Assembly: GCA_002729415.1 (NCBI GenBank)
Contig: PBXZ01000071.1
Location: 33,187-97,186, forward strand
From: UBA9662 sp002729415
Lineage (GTDB): Bacteria; Poribacteria; WGA-4E; UBA9662
Length of the DNA stretch: 64,000 nucleotides
Direction: 5' to 3'
Shown here: piece after piece, positions 26,255 to 35,491 of the stretch
Numbering within the stretch: the first letter of the stretch is position 1
Layout: each line of letters opens with the position of its first letter
Translations under genes and position numbers: made by a program
Notes under the pieces: generated by a model
Told to the model about the DNA's origin: nothing
The model's database searches: none
The model's input: the letters and a program-made list of their open reading frames with translations, nothing else

Positions 26255-26668
26255 TTGGCTGTTAAAATTAGATTGCAAAGACATGGACGTAAAAANCGTC
26301 CGTTTTACCGCATCGTTGCTGCNGATTGCCGGAGCGCACGCAATGGTGCTTTTATTGAGAGACTTGGNCATTATAATCCGTTGNCTGATCCCGTTGAAAT
26401 CATTGTTCATCCTGATAAAGCCCTCAAGTGGCTTCGTAATGGAGCACAACCTACAGATACGGCAAAGAATTTACTGTCGAAAGTTGGTATATGGAAAAGA
26501 TTCCATGATGAAAAGCTTGGGCGTGTTTCAATTGATGATCCTTTTGTTTTTGNAGGTNTTGATGCNGTGGAAGGNNCGATAGATCAGNTTGCTCCAGATN
26601 GTGNNNTATTGGCTGANTCTGTTGACACGGATGAGTCCTTGGGCTCACAAGGTANCGAAGAAGAGTAG
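26255..26668 (+). CDS. rpsP: 30S ribosomal protein S16
   Basis: The first 85 residues are a canonical S16: AVKIRLQRHGRKxRPFYRIV, ARNGAFIERLGHYNP-like, and a helix around KWLRNGAQPTDTAKNLL. The start is TTG 26255 with TAGGAG about eight bases before it. The protein is 137 residues, about 50 longer than typical, with an acidic C-terminal extension ending in Glu residues. Ns in the extension make its sequence unsure, but the frame is open. Confidence 0.92.
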   Translation: MAVKIRLQRHGRKXRPFYRIVAXDCRSARNGAFIERLXHYNPLXDPVEIIVHPDKALKWLRNGAQPTDTAKNLLSKVGIWKRFHDEKLGRVSIDDPFVFXGXDXVEXXIDQXAPDXXXLAXSVDTDESLGSQGXEEE

Positions 26669-26796
26669 TCTTCTATCTGGATGTTTTTTNGTAGACCAAA
26701 TTAATTCTGGCGGTTGCAAANTATCTAATCATCAGNAGTTTCGTCGTTATAANGNTGCTNTTGCATGAAACTCGAATCTCAGTTTAGAAGTGGAAG

Positions 26797-27495
26797 ATGA
26801 AAATCGACGTTATCGCTATTTTTCCTGAGATTCTTGAAATGGCGCTTCATGTTGGGATTCTGAAACGAGCCATTGATCGNGGNCTGCTGGAAGTTCGCCT
26901 CCATNATCTACGGANTTTTGCNGAGGATAATCGTCGCACCGTTGACGATTACCCTTATGGTGGTGAATCGGGGATGGTTCTTAAACCGGAGCCCCTTTTT
27001 GCNGCAGTTAGATCGCTTGAGCCAAAAGNGGCAACCCGTGTCGTTTTTCTGACTCCACAAGGAAAGCCTTTTANTCANAGGATGGCCGAGAGATTTTCCC
27101 TTGAGACACATTTGATTTTGATNTGTGGTCGCTATAAAGGNATTGATCAACGAGTTCGCGAAAAATTGATTACTGATGAAATATCTATTGGNGATTATGT
27201 NTTGAGTGGAGGGGANGTTCCCGCGCTTGTTTTNATCGATGCGGTTGGGCGTGTACTGCCAAGTGCTTTGGGGGATTACGAGTCGGCTCAGAATGATTCG
27301 TTTAGCCGAGAATTGCTTGATCANCCTCATTATACNCGTCCTGCNGAGTTTGAAGGTATGAAAGTGCCGGATGTTTTGTTGAGTGGGCATCATCAGAANA
27401 TTATGGATTGGAAAAGAGACCGGTCTNTGGAGAAAACAGCAGAGCAGCGTCCCGATCTCTTACGCAAGTTTAAGAATAACGAAGTTNTAGACTAA
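26797..27495 (+). CDS. trmD: tRNA (guanine-37-N1)-methyltransferase TrmD
   Basis: TrmD methylates G37 of tRNAs that read CNN codons and prevents frameshifting. The 232-residue SPOUT enzyme shows IAIFPEILEMALHVGILKRA, DDYPYGGESGMVLKPEPLF, VVFLTPQGKPF, the knot region CGRYKGIDQRV-like and ISIGDYVLSGG-like, and DSFSRELLDxPHYxRP. The usual rimM gene between rpsP and trmD is missing: only 128 non-coding bases separate them. Confidence 0.95.
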   Translation: MKIDVIAIFPEILEMALHVGILKRAIDXXLLEVRLHXLRXFXEDNRRTVDDYPYGGESGMVLKPEPLFXAVRSLEPKXATRVVFLTPQGKPFXXRMAERFSLETHLILXCGRYKXIDQRVREKLITDEISIXDYXLSGGXVPALVXIDAVGRVLPSALGDYESAQNDSFSRELLDXPHYXRPXEFEGMKVPDVLLSGHHQXIMDWKRDRSXEKTAEQRPDLLRKFKNNEVXD

Positions 27496-27506
27496 GGAAA
27501 ANAAAG

Positions 27507-27875
27507 ATGAATCTTTTAGAATCTGTTGAAAACGAATATATGAGAACTGATAAACTGGATTTTANTGTTGGAGATCTCATTCGAGTAAACAATAGAATTC
27601 GTGAGGGGACAAAAGAACGTATTCAAGCCTACGAAGGTATAGTTATTCGGTATCGGGATAGAGGNTTGAGATCAACTTTCACTGTTCGACGTTTAGCTTA
27701 TGGCACCGGTAGCGAACGGACTTTNCCGCTACACTCGCCAAACATTGATAGTATTCAAGTTATCCGACGTGGTGGCGTTCGACGGGCTAAGCTTTACTAC
27801 TTGCGTAATCGNACGGGGAAAGCTGCACGTGTTTCTGAGAAGAAGTNANTAGAATACAGGNAAACATNCCGTTGA
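27507..27875 (+). CDS. rplS: 50S ribosomal protein L19
   Basis: The 122-residue protein matches L19: VGDLIRVNNRIREGTKERIQ, YEGIVIRYRDRGLRSTFTVR-like, ERTxPLHSPNIDSIQVIRRG and VRRAKLYYLRNRTGKAARV-like. L19 lies at the subunit interface. Its stop codon lies in the region where the rnhB reading frame is already open. Confidence 0.94.
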   Translation: MNLLESVENEYMRTDKLDFXVGDLIRVNNRIREGTKERIQAYEGIVIRYRDRXLRSTFTVRRLAYGTGSERTXPLHSPNIDSIQVIRRGGVRRAKLYYLRNXTGKAARVSEKKXXEYRXTXR

Positions 27876-28470
27876 GAGATTTGATATCCANCAGCTTGAA
27901 AGTNGTTTAGCCAAACANGGCTANCTTAGGATAGCAGGTGTTGATGAGGCGGGACGAGGNGCNTTAGCTGGGCCNGTTGTCGCAGCTGCTGTTATTCTTC
28001 CGTTTAAATGTGAGATTGATGGCCTGGCTGATTCNAAGCAGNTGACACCAGCGCAGCGNGAAGCATTCTTTTCACAAATTGAAAGAGATGCAGTTGGTGT
28101 TGGAGTAGGTATNGTCGATCACCNAATTATAGATCAAATCAATATTTTGCAGGCCTCGATGCTCGCCATGCAAAAAGCTGTTGAAAGTATTATCCCTTCA
28201 CCNGATTATGTTCTTGTTGATGGAAACCAATTACCGCTAGTTCAGATGCCTGGGCAGGCTGTNATCAGAGGTGATTCGCTTGTTCAGTCAATTGCCGCTG
28301 CCTCAGTGATGGCGAAAGTAACTCGTGATCGAATAATGGTNGCGCTTGATCTGGACTATCCTGNNTTTGGATTTAAAANGCATAAGGGNTATGGCACACC
28401 ACAACACCGGCAAGCAATTGTAGANCTTGATCCATGTCCGATTCATCGAACCAGTTTTAAATTGACATAA
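27871..28470 (+). CDS. rnhB: Ribonuclease HII (start unresolved)
   Basis: RNase HII removes ribonucleotides from DNA. The frame reads ERFDIxQLES, then LRIAGVDEAGRGALAGPVVA, DSKQLTPAQRE-like, YVLVDGNQLP, SVMAKVTRDRIM, LDYPxFGFKxHKGYGTPQH, with all four acidic active-site positions. No ATG, GTG or TTG occurs in frame between the upstream TAG (27850-27852) and the conserved N-terminus. A start must lie under an N or be lost to a base error near the end of rplS. The boundary given is the first codon of the recognisable N-terminus. Confidence 0.85.
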   Translation, partial: VERFDIXQLESXLAKXGXLRIAGVDEAGRXXLAGXVVAAAVILPFKCEIDGLADXKQXTPAQXEAFFSQIERDAVGVGVGXVDHXIIDQINILQASMLAMQKAVESIIPSXDYVLVDGNQLPLVQMPGQAXIRGDSLVQSIAAASVMAKVTRDRIMXALDLDYPXFGFKXHKXYGTPQHRQAIVXLDPCPIHRTSFKLT

Positions 28471-28786
28471 GTTTGACAGGTGAAATTGGGAGAATCGTTT
28501 GTTGTGGAGTGTTTTATCGTATCGTTGAAGTCAACACGATAAAAGCCCCAGATCTAGATATGCCCTTACTCAAGGCTCGGTAGCTGGAACTAAACAGTAA
28601 GGATATTTTAGTGTTAGTCTGGATCACCGCAGAATTTGCCGCAAATTTTTGGGCAGACCTAGCGAATTAGATGTAATTGTAATTCCACTCTTCCAAGTTC
28701 GAAAATGCATTCGAGTTTTGTGTTTAACGAGGAGGAAGTTGGTTTTGTGGCTTGTCTGTAAGAATGAATGATTACATGGGAAGAAC
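28471..28786. other. Intergenic region between rnhB and dtd
   Basis: This 316-base stretch holds one clear hairpin: TTTTATCGT (28512-28520) pairs with ACGATAAAA (28536-28544), and GTTG/CAAC extends the stem inside after a 3-base bulge. No U tract follows on either strand, so I do not call a terminator. No convincing gene is present. Confidence 0.5.
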
Positions 28787-29236
28787 TTAAAAAAGCTTGG
28801 TGCTATCAAGCAGCATTGTTACTGGACCGTCATTGATAAGTTGTACATCCATCATTGCTTGGAATCTACCACCTTTTCCATTTACTCCTAGTTCGTTCAA
28901 AGCGCCGATGAATTCTTCATATAGTTTACTGGCTTTTTCTGGTGGTGATGCTTCGATGAAACTTGGTCGTCGGCCTTTGCGACAATCACCGTAAAGGGTA
29001 AATTGTGAAACAATAAGTGCGGATCCTCCTATATCCAACAGGGATTTGTTCATTTTGCCCTCTTCATCACGAAAGATTCGTAAGTTTGCTACTTTTTGTG
29101 CCAGGTAATTGATATCTTCTCGTTGATCATTTTTAGATACGCCCAGAAAGACTAGCAGACCGGATCCAATTTCTGATATCAGTTCTCCACCAACTGTAAC
29201 GCTTGCAGATTTTACGCGTTGCACGACAGCTCTCAT
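28787..29236 (-). CDS. dtd: D-aminoacyl-tRNA deacylase
   Basis: Dtd hydrolyses D-amino acids wrongly attached to tRNA. The 149-residue protein has the family start MRAVVQRVKSASVTVGGE, LVFLGVSKND, NLRIFRDEEGKMNKSLLDI, the catalytic SQFTLYGDCRKGRRPSF and the cross-subunit NDGPVT motif. It is transcribed alone from a promoter between it and the divergent permease gene. Confidence 0.96.
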   Translation of the reverse strand: MRAVVQRVKSASVTVGGELISEIGSGLLVFLGVSKNDQREDINYLAQKVANLRIFRDEEGKMNKSLLDIGGSALIVSQFTLYGDCRKGRRPSFIEASPPEKASKLYEEFIGALNELGVNGKGGRFQAMMDVQLINDGPVTMLLDSTKLF

Positions 29237-29276
29237 ATATGCTCCAAGTTTTTTGATTGCTTTTCATTAAATTTAG

Positions 29277-29305
29277 ATTCTAGCATGGGTATAAAACCAC
29301 AGCAA
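29277..29305 (-). promoter_or_regulatory. Sigma-70-type promoter of dtd
   Basis: On the minus strand TTGCTG (29300-29305) is followed after 17 bases by TAGAAT (29277-29282), preceded by TGC. It lies 40 bases before the dtd start codon. The same TGC-TAGAAT element occurs upstream of the NHL gene. Confidence 0.55.
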
Positions 29306-29328
29306 TAAACTGGGATTCTACTGACTAA

Positions 29329-30567
29329 ATGAAAATTGTCCAGAATACTTCATCGGCATTTTCAACGTTTTATGCCAATGGAATGCGTACGTTCCTTATT
29401 GTCCTGAGCATTTCAATTGGAATTGCTGGCGTGATTGTAATGATGTCGCTTGGCGCTGGAGCCCAGAAATTAGTGATGAACGAAGTTGAAAAGGTTGGTG
29501 GGCCACTGACGTTTGGTGTGTATCGTGAGGGGCGGATCCGCAAGGGTGGTCGCTGGATTCAAAATCCCAGCAAGCATTTCTTGATGATGGAAGATGTAGA
29601 ATTAATTCGAAATGAATGTCCATCCGTCGATATGGCTGCACCGGAGACTTACAGGTCCGTAAATGTATCGTATGATGGGGAACAAAAGAGAACCCGCTTG
29701 CAGGCAACATCCTACGATTATCACCTTATTCGTGAGTGGCATACTCGTGTAGGACGCTTTATTTCTGATGAGGATCTCAGCTTTTGGAGTAAGGTCTGTG
29801 TTGTTGGTGAGGAAATTGTTCAGGACCTGTTCTCTGGCTTAGATCCGATAGGCAAAGAGATTAAAGTCAGTAATGAACGTTTCAGCATCATTGGAGTTAT
29901 GGAATCTCGTGGAAAGGGACTTGACCCAGGAATGGGAAGTGAGGATAATCAGATTTTTACGCCAGTAACGACCACACAGACCCAATTTTTAGGAAACGAT
30001 TATGTCGATCATATCCTGATCCGGGTCAAAGACTATGATGTTATTGATCAAGCAGTAAATCAGGTCAAAAAAGTTTTAATGCGAGCAAATGGCGGGGAAG
30101 AATTCTTCGAAGTGTGGGTTATGAAAGAAGAGTTGAAATCCACCAACAGAATTATCTTAATTATTGAGTTGGTTCTTGTCTTGATTGCTTCGGTTTCCTT
30201 AATAGTAGGTGGAATTGGTACCCTCAATATTATGTTGGTGTCTGTGACTGAACGTGTGCCAGAAATTGGCCTTCGAAAGGCGGTTGGCGCCAAAAGCTGG
30301 GATATTCGGATACAGTTTTTGACTGAATCTGTTCTTATTTGTCTAATTGGAAGTATTATTGGGATTATAATCGGATTTGGTTTGACACATGCTGTTGCTG
30401 TCGCATTGAGTAAATATATTGACGGATTTGAATGGCCGTCAGTAATTACCCTGAGATCAGTTTTAACCTCAGTTGCTGCTGGGGCAGCTATTGGTGTCTT
30501 TTTTGGTTATTATCCCGCCAGTCGTGCTTCTAGGTTAAAACCAATTGAAGCCATCCGTCACAAATAA
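29329..30567 (+). CDS. ABC transporter permease, MacB/FtsX type
   Basis: The 412-residue protein has the MacB layout: one N-terminal membrane helix (MRTFLIVLSISIGIAGVIV), a periplasmic core of about 220 residues, and three C-terminal helices. The FtsX signature is clear: GGIGTLNIMLVSVTERVPEI, GLRKAVGAK, then a tail PASRASRLKPIEAIRHK. Such permeases work with an ABC ATPase in lipoprotein release or efflux; no ATPase gene is adjacent. Confidence 0.88.
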   Translation: MKIVQNTSSAFSTFYANGMRTFLIVLSISIGIAGVIVMMSLGAGAQKLVMNEVEKVGGPLTFGVYREGRIRKGGRWIQNPSKHFLMMEDVELIRNECPSVDMAAPETYRSVNVSYDGEQKRTRLQATSYDYHLIREWHTRVGRFISDEDLSFWSKVCVVGEEIVQDLFSGLDPIGKEIKVSNERFSIIGVMESRGKGLDPGMGSEDNQIFTPVTTTQTQFLGNDYVDHILIRVKDYDVIDQAVNQVKKVLMRANGGEEFFEVWVMKEELKSTNRIILIIELVLVLIASVSLIVGGIGTLNIMLVSVTERVPEIGLRKAVGAKSWDIRIQFLTESVLICLIGSIIGIIIGFGLTHAVAVALSKYIDGFEWPSVITLRSVLTSVAAGAAIGVFFGYYPASRASRLKPIEAIRHK

Positions 30568-30569
30568 AA

Positions 30570-31892
30570 TTATTGGATGGTGTGAGTTGAGTTGACTAGA
30601 AGCTGGTCTAGCAGCTTTAAGTGGCGTCGGGGCAGTTGAGCTTGGATAAAGATTTCCTCCGTTCTATAATCAGTACTTACAATATGTCCGTGGTTGTAGA
30701 GATAATCTAGAGCTTTTGCGTCCTGATAGGAAAGAGAGATTGATAAACAAATGTCATGCTTTGAAATAATCTTAGCAATATGATTTTTGAGTTCTTGGAT
30801 GCCATCGCCTGTAAGTGCCGAGATCACTAGACTTTTTGGGTGTTTGATTTGTAACGTGAAAAGAAATTCTTCATCAACTTGGTCTGTTTTATTGAACACG
30901 ACCAAGCTTGGAACGTTGGATGCTCCAATTTCTTGGAGAACGCTGTTAACTGTCTGGATGTGTAAGTCTATTTGTGGGTGGCTGGCGTCGACTATGTGGA
31001 GTAGAAAGTTAGATTCGGCTACTTCCTCCAGTGTCGCCTTGAAGGATGCCACAAGTTGGTGTGGGAGCTTTTTGATGAATCCAACGGTATCGGTAACTAA
31101 AACCTTCTGGTTCTTTGGCAATTCAACTGTACGAGTTGTCGGATCAAGCGTAGCAAAAAGTTTGTTTTCAGCTAGTCGGTTTGCCGATGTAAGAACGTTG
31201 AATAAAGTCGATTTTCCGGCGTTTGTATAACCCACCAGTGAAATATTTACGATCTGAGCACGATTGTGCCGTTGAACTCGTCGTTGCTTTTCGATATCCT
31301 TCAGTACTTTTTTTAGATGTGATATCTGGTGGCTGATCAGCTTCCGGTCAATCTGAAGTTGAGTTTCGCCTGCACCACGTACTGCTCCTCCGCCTTGACC
31401 TGCTCCTCCTGAGGCAGCGCCGCTACCTGCTGTTGCTTGTCGGGAAAGATGCGTCCACATCCTTGTTAATCGAGGTAATGCATATTGAAGTTGTGCGAGG
31501 TCGACTTGTAGTTTGGCTTCTTTTGTNTGCGCGCGTTGAGCAAAGATTTGNAAAATTAATCCTGTTCGGTCGATCACAACCAGATTTAATGCTTTCTCAA
31601 TATTGCGNGTTTGAGCTGGCGATAGNTCTGCATCAAAGACTACAATNTCTGACTTCGTCTGCTCTGCTGTANTCTTTATTTCATTAAGTTTTCCTTGACC
31701 AANAAAATATGCAGCGTTTGGTGCGTCTTTCGTTTGGATCAGTTCACAGGCGACCTTGATGCCCGATGTTGTTGCTAANTCAGCCAACTCGCGGATAGAT
31801 TCCTCTACTTCAGAGTGAATGTCATGTCTTAGTTTAATGCCAATTAAAATTGCTTTTTTTGCTTGGATTTCCGTATTATAATTTTGGTGCAC
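30570..31892 (-). CDS. hflX: GTPase HflX
   Basis: HflX is a ribosome-splitting GTPase. The 440-residue protein has the N-terminal HflX domain (DAPNAAYFxGQGKLNEI, VVFDAxLSPAQxRNIE, DRTGLI), the glycine-rich linker GSGAASGGAGQGGGAVRG, and the G domain with GYTNAGKSTLFN, DTVGFIKKLPHQLV, VFNKTDQ and SALTGDG. The start is GTG with AAGGA upstream. It converges with the permease gene, 2 bases apart. Confidence 0.95.
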   Translation of the reverse strand: MHQNYNTEIQAKKAILIGIKLRHDIHSEVEESIRELAXLATTSGIKVACELIQTKDAPNAAYFXGQGKLNEIKXTAEQTKSXIVVFDAXLSPAQXRNIEKALNLVVIDRTGLIXQIFAQRAXTKEAKLQVDLAQLQYALPRLTRMWTHLSRQATAGSGAASGGAGQGGGAVRGAGETQLQIDRKLISHQISHLKKVLKDIEKQRRVQRHNRAQIVNISLVGYTNAGKSTLFNVLTSANRLAENKLFATLDPTTRTVELPKNQKVLVTDTVGFIKKLPHQLVASFKATLEEVAESNFLLHIVDASHPQIDLHIQTVNSVLQEIGASNVPSLVVFNKTDQVDEEFLFTLQIKHPKSLVISALTGDGIQELKNHIAKIISKHDICLSISLSYQDAKALDYLYNHGHIVSTDYRTEEIFIQAQLPRRHLKLLDQLLVNSTHTIQ

Positions 31893-32122
31893 AGCCTATT
31901 ATCCTTACATCTCAGTTTTGTTGAAGTTAGAGATGTCCTGCAACCATTTGTTTTTTTAGGATAGAGTGTCCGGTAATTTAGTAGTGGGTTTAACGAAGGA
32001 AATTCTGCTAAAATTATATTCACTTTTGTGGATTTGTGTCAACAAATTTATTCTATTTTGGATACTTCAATATTGCTCTTTTGCCTAATGAAAATTCTGC
32101 GAAGTGATTTGTTTTTTTTGTC

Positions 32123-32151
32123 TTGCAAAAAAAACACAGATATGCTAANCT
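32123..32151 (+). promoter_or_regulatory. Possible sigma-70 promoter at the head of the flagellar locus
   Basis: TTGCAA (32123-32128) and TAANCT (32146-32151) are separated by 17 bases, 27 to 48 bases before the two candidate starts of the TPR gene. The N in the minus 10 limits certainty. The rest of 31893-32122 is AT-rich and without a gene. Confidence 0.4.
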
Positions 32152-32178
32152 ATGTCTCAGTTTTGCCTGTACTAATGT

Positions 32179-34521
32179 ATGTCCAGTTCTAGAGGTCCGA
32201 TGAGCCAGTTTGCCTGCCTTCAAAAAACGTTCTTAAAGGCNTTGCTCTCTGTATTCCTGTGCAGTTTGCTTGGGTTNCGAGTCTTTGCCGACTATAGTGC
32301 CCGTGATATCAGGCANTTCGAAGCTGAATTTAGACGTACGGATCAGGAATTCGTTCGANTGTTAAAACATGCGATTAATCATCGCCTTTACCTNATGGGC
32401 GAGCAAAACACNAGNCCTTTTNCCCNTNCTNCCTACGNTCTGGACTCTTTGGACGNGGATNCAGATACTACTCGTGCNAATCTTTTCCCCAATAGNCTTG
32501 ANAAAGCAGATAACCAATTTTTGGATATCTTTTANGCCCCTAAACATACTGACAGAAAGGCCTTGGTTTTTGATGAGTCAAGATCAGTNNTGNATGAGTA
32601 CAGGCATCTNGCTGACATGGCNACTCCACTAGAAGTCGCCGATNTACACGAGTATGTGCGGGTTCTTCCAAAACCCAGTTCTGTNAAAAAGATTTATCGA
32701 GCAATCNTTGACCGGTTTCAGGAACTTATATCGATTCGTGATTTGAGGGCATANTTATCAATCGTCCAATCCGTTGAAGATACAGTCAGTGATTTAGGTG
32801 ACTTGAATGCACTAAGTAGGGTGCGTCAGGATTTTCATGTCTCTGAATATGGACCTATGGAAAGTCCAGGAGAATTGTTCGGTTTCAAGCGGGTTGTTAT
32901 GAGTAGTAACTTGGCTGCGCTCGAACTGACGCGTAGTTCGTTTCTGTTGGCTCTCGACAACAACAATAACAGCGAGTATATGCCTCATGCACGTTATAGA
33001 GTTGGAGATATTTTGCTTAAACAAGCAAAGGTTTTGCTTTATGACTTGNAAGACCAAGAGGCAGCTGGTAAGAAATTAGCTGAGGCTATCGGATGGTATC
33101 GTGGTACTGCTCTGGCATTACATCCTCAATTTCCACATGCTGAATATATATTGTTTTGGTTAGCCCAGCTTGATTATGACAAAGGACATATTACTAATGC
33201 TCTTCAGTCTTACGAGAATCTTGTTAGCAGTTTTCCTGGAAATAGTGGCCCTTTGAGACTGGCCGAAAACGCAATTTTCATGCAGAGCAGGTGTAATGCG
33301 GACCTTGGTTACTTTGCAGATGCAAGGAATCAATTGAGTGATTTGCTTACGCTGGGGTCTGGCCTGTTTCGGCGGGTGGCGCAAACGCAACTGTCCAGAT
33401 TTGGGTTGCCTGTCTTCAGGTTTTCCATTCCGAATGTTGATGCTAGTATTTTCGATTCTGAAGGAAATGTTACAGATATTTTGATAGAAAAATTTGGTGA
33501 GTTTGGCGAACCTCTCTCGAAGGATTCTGTTGAAATTTTTCTCAACGATTACGCCTTTATTTTGATAGACTCATCAACTAACCATATATATAATATTACC
33601 AAATCTAGAGGTTCAGATGCCGTGGGTGGGGCGGTGCAGGCAAAAGTCAAGCTTGACGTTCAATTAGTTAGCCATTTTGGCGTTACTGATCTGGCTTCTA
33701 GCCAATATGCGAATGATTTTAATAAGCTAAGCACAAACCCAAGTCGGCAAACTCTTGAATCCGTTGTCGTTTCAGCTGATGTCTTGCGCGAAACAGGAGA
33801 TTTAACTGAAGCTGTTCTTGCCTATAAAAAAGCAATTGATTTGTATAACCATCTCTCCCAAGACTCGGGTCGAAATAAAAGTTTTACCTATCTGCGACAA
33901 CTTGATGAATGGTATTATCAAGCTCTGTTAAATCTGAGTCGTTGTTATTGCGAACTTGGAAAATTTGATGTGTGTATTTCAACCTTGGGGCAATTTTTAC
34001 TGGAAGAAGCGCAGGATGTTGTGCCCTCAAGGATATTGAGGGAAGCGTATCTTTTACGTGGGGATAGCTACTACCTTAAAGTGACAGCAAAGGAAGAAAT
34101 CATAGGTGGCGGGAGGGTGTCCTATAGTGAAAATCGTATAGAGAATTATGAGCAGGTTATTAGTTCGTATGAACAGGTGAAAAATGAGTTCCCTCCGCTA
34201 AGCCTGAGTCGTAATAATCGTCTGATCAGTATGTATATAGCCTTGGATGTGCCGGAAGAAGCAATCAATTTGGTTAAAGATCAAATTGGGTATCTTAAAT
34301 CTTCCCAGATGATAAANGACGGAGTTCGACAAGCAGAGCTGGATTTGAGTTATCGCTTGCTGGGTGCAATTTACTGGAGTATTGGAGACCACAACGAAGC
34401 AATTGCAGCCTATGAACAAGTTCAAGGTGGAAGTGATTATAATGCGGACGTTAAGGATATCGTTGTTCAAATTCAAGATCTCCAATCGAAACTGGCACAA
34501 ATACAAAATTTGAATAATTAG
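32179..34521 (+). CDS. Secreted tetratricopeptide-repeat protein
   Basis: The 780-residue product carries a signal peptide ending near VFADYS. ATG 32179 opens the longest frame; ATG 32200 has AGAGG just before it and gives a more typical signal peptide. Helical repeats of TPR type are visible around residues 280-400 (AEYILFWLAQLDYDKGHITN, ALQSYENLVSSFPG) and 520-770 (LTEAVLAYKKAIDLY; LLNLSRCYCELGKFDVCIST; GDHNEAIAAYEQV). It lies 16 bases upstream of the FlgN-like gene, so it appears to lead the flagellar operon. It may be a periplasmic flagellar accessory protein; the function is unknown. The 5' third contains many Ns. Confidence 0.7.
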   Translation: MSSSRGPMSQFACLQKTFLKXLLSVFLCSLLGXRVFADYSARDIRXFEAEFRRTDQEFVRXLKHAINHRLYXMGEQNXXPFXXXXYXLDSLDXDXDTTRXNLFPNXLXKADNQFLDIFXAPKHTDRKALVFDESRSXXXEYRHXADMXTPLEVADXHEYVRVLPKPSSXKKIYRAIXDRFQELISIRDLRAXLSIVQSVEDTVSDLGDLNALSRVRQDFHVSEYGPMESPGELFGFKRVVMSSNLAALELTRSSFLLALDNNNNSEYMPHARYRVGDILLKQAKVLLYDLXDQEAAGKKLAEAIGWYRGTALALHPQFPHAEYILFWLAQLDYDKGHITNALQSYENLVSSFPGNSGPLRLAENAIFMQSRCNADLGYFADARNQLSDLLTLGSGLFRRVAQTQLSRFGLPVFRFSIPNVDASIFDSEGNVTDILIEKFGEFGEPLSKDSVEIFLNDYAFILIDSSTNHIYNITKSRGSDAVGGAVQAKVKLDVQLVSHFGVTDLASSQYANDFNKLSTNPSRQTLESVVVSADVLRETGDLTEAVLAYKKAIDLYNHLSQDSGRNKSFTYLRQLDEWYYQALLNLSRCYCELGKFDVCISTLGQFLLEEAQDVVPSRILREAYLLRGDSYYLKVTAKEEIIGGGRVSYSENRIENYEQVISSYEQVKNEFPPLSLSRNNRLISMYIALDVPEEAINLVKDQIGYLKSSQMIXDGVRQAELDLSYRLLGAIYWSIGDHNEAIAAYEQVQGGSDYNADVKDIVVQIQDLQSKLAQIQNLNN

Positions 34522-34537
34522 TGAGTTAAGTTCCGNT

Positions 34538-34999
34538 TTGTTAGATAAGGTGGTGTTAGATATCGAGGCACAGATTGAGATTGCTGATCAGGTTGTTGAA
34601 ATCGCTTTAGAGCAGCAGAAGGCTTTGGACAATAACAATCTGGATGATTTTATTGAATTGGGAAGAGAGCGTGGTGATTTGATACAGTATTTGAACACGA
34701 TGCAGAATTCGGCCAGAGCTGGTCTCGATATCGTCGTTAATGGTGACATTGATACTATCACTATTACGGACTTAGAGGGGAAACTGGCTGAGCTTGAAGA
34801 AAAAATGTCTAGAATTATTGAAATTGATCGAGTAAATCAAAAGGTGATATACGCAAAAATTGGTGTTGTGAACCCTGACTCGGAATTGTCGTCTATGCTT
34901 GGCGGGAATGCGCATGACAAGTACAATAAGACAAGAGATACAGATCAGGAGATTCTGAGCCAAACACGGCGTTCCAAATATGTCGATTCTAAGGGATAG
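34538..34999 (+). CDS. FlgN-like flagellar chaperone candidate
   Basis: The 153-residue protein is almost entirely helical and charged. Its N-terminal half (EIALEQQKALDNNNLDDFIE, LGRERGDLIQYL) resembles the FlgN/FliT pattern of a long helix hairpin with an ER..L heptad, which binds unassembled hook-associated proteins. The start is TTG 34538 without a good ribosome binding site. Its position directly before flgB supports a flagellar role. The identity rests on pattern and context only. Confidence 0.45.
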   Translation: MLDKVVLDIEAQIEIADQVVEIALEQQKALDNNNLDDFIELGRERGDLIQYLNTMQNSARAGLDIVVNGDIDTITITDLEGKLAELEEKMSRIIEIDRVNQKVIYAKIGVVNPDSELSSMLGGNAHDKYNKTRDTDQEILSQTRRSKYVDSKG

Positions 35000-35036
35000 G
35001 TTTCGTCCTTCGAGNCGGCCAAAGGAGGTTTGNAAA

Positions 35037-35450
35037 TTGGATTTGTTTTCAGGAGTTGTNCCAGTTGCTCTAAAGCANTCACTTAATGGNACACTATTAA
35101 GNCACAAAGCNATCGCTCACAATATAGCNAATGTAAATACNCCTAAATTCAAGCGTGTCGATGTTNNGTTTAAATCACAGCTTAAGGCTGCAATTAGCCA
35201 GTCTACTGAAAATTCGGTTCATNCTCCAAAANCGCNTCTTGGTCATATTCCAATCGATCCNCCTAGGTTGGGTGGNATCACCCCACGAACATATCANCAA
35301 AGTGATACNTCTCTTCGAATTGATCAGAATAACGTTGATATTGATGTGGAGATGGGAACGCTTGCCGTNAATACTATGGAATATAANGTTTTAGTTCGAA
35401 TGATTACTGANTATTACCAAAAAATTACTATGGTGATTCGCACTAGGTAA
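35037..35450 (+). CDS. flgB: Flagellar basal-body rod protein FlgB
   Basis: FlgB forms the proximal rod. AAAGGAGG at 35021-35028 is 8 bases before TTG 35037, which gives a 137-residue protein starting MDLFSGV and excludes the longer upstream frame. LKxSLNxTLLxHKxIAHNIxN then VNxPKFKRVDVxFKSQL is the rod-family N-terminal signature. The C-terminal NNVDIDVEMGTLA...NTMEY is typical for FlgB. The partner flgC, normally next, is absent. Confidence 0.9.
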   Translation: MDLFSGVXPVALKXSLNXTLLXHKXIAHNIXNVNXPKFKRVDVXFKSQLKAAISQSTENSVHXPKXXLGHIPIDXPRLGXITPRTYXQSDXSLRIDQNNVDIDVEMGTLAXNTMEYXVLVRMITXYYQKITMVIRTR

Positions 35451-35491
35451 TGNNTNGATTATCTTTTTTTGATAGATTGNGAGTTTAAATT

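Noticed and set aside
28640..28760. Short segment reading RICRKFLGRPSELDVIV, similar to UPF0102/YraN
   Set aside because: YraN often follows rnhB, but only one phrase matches and the rest is not recoverable in any frame.
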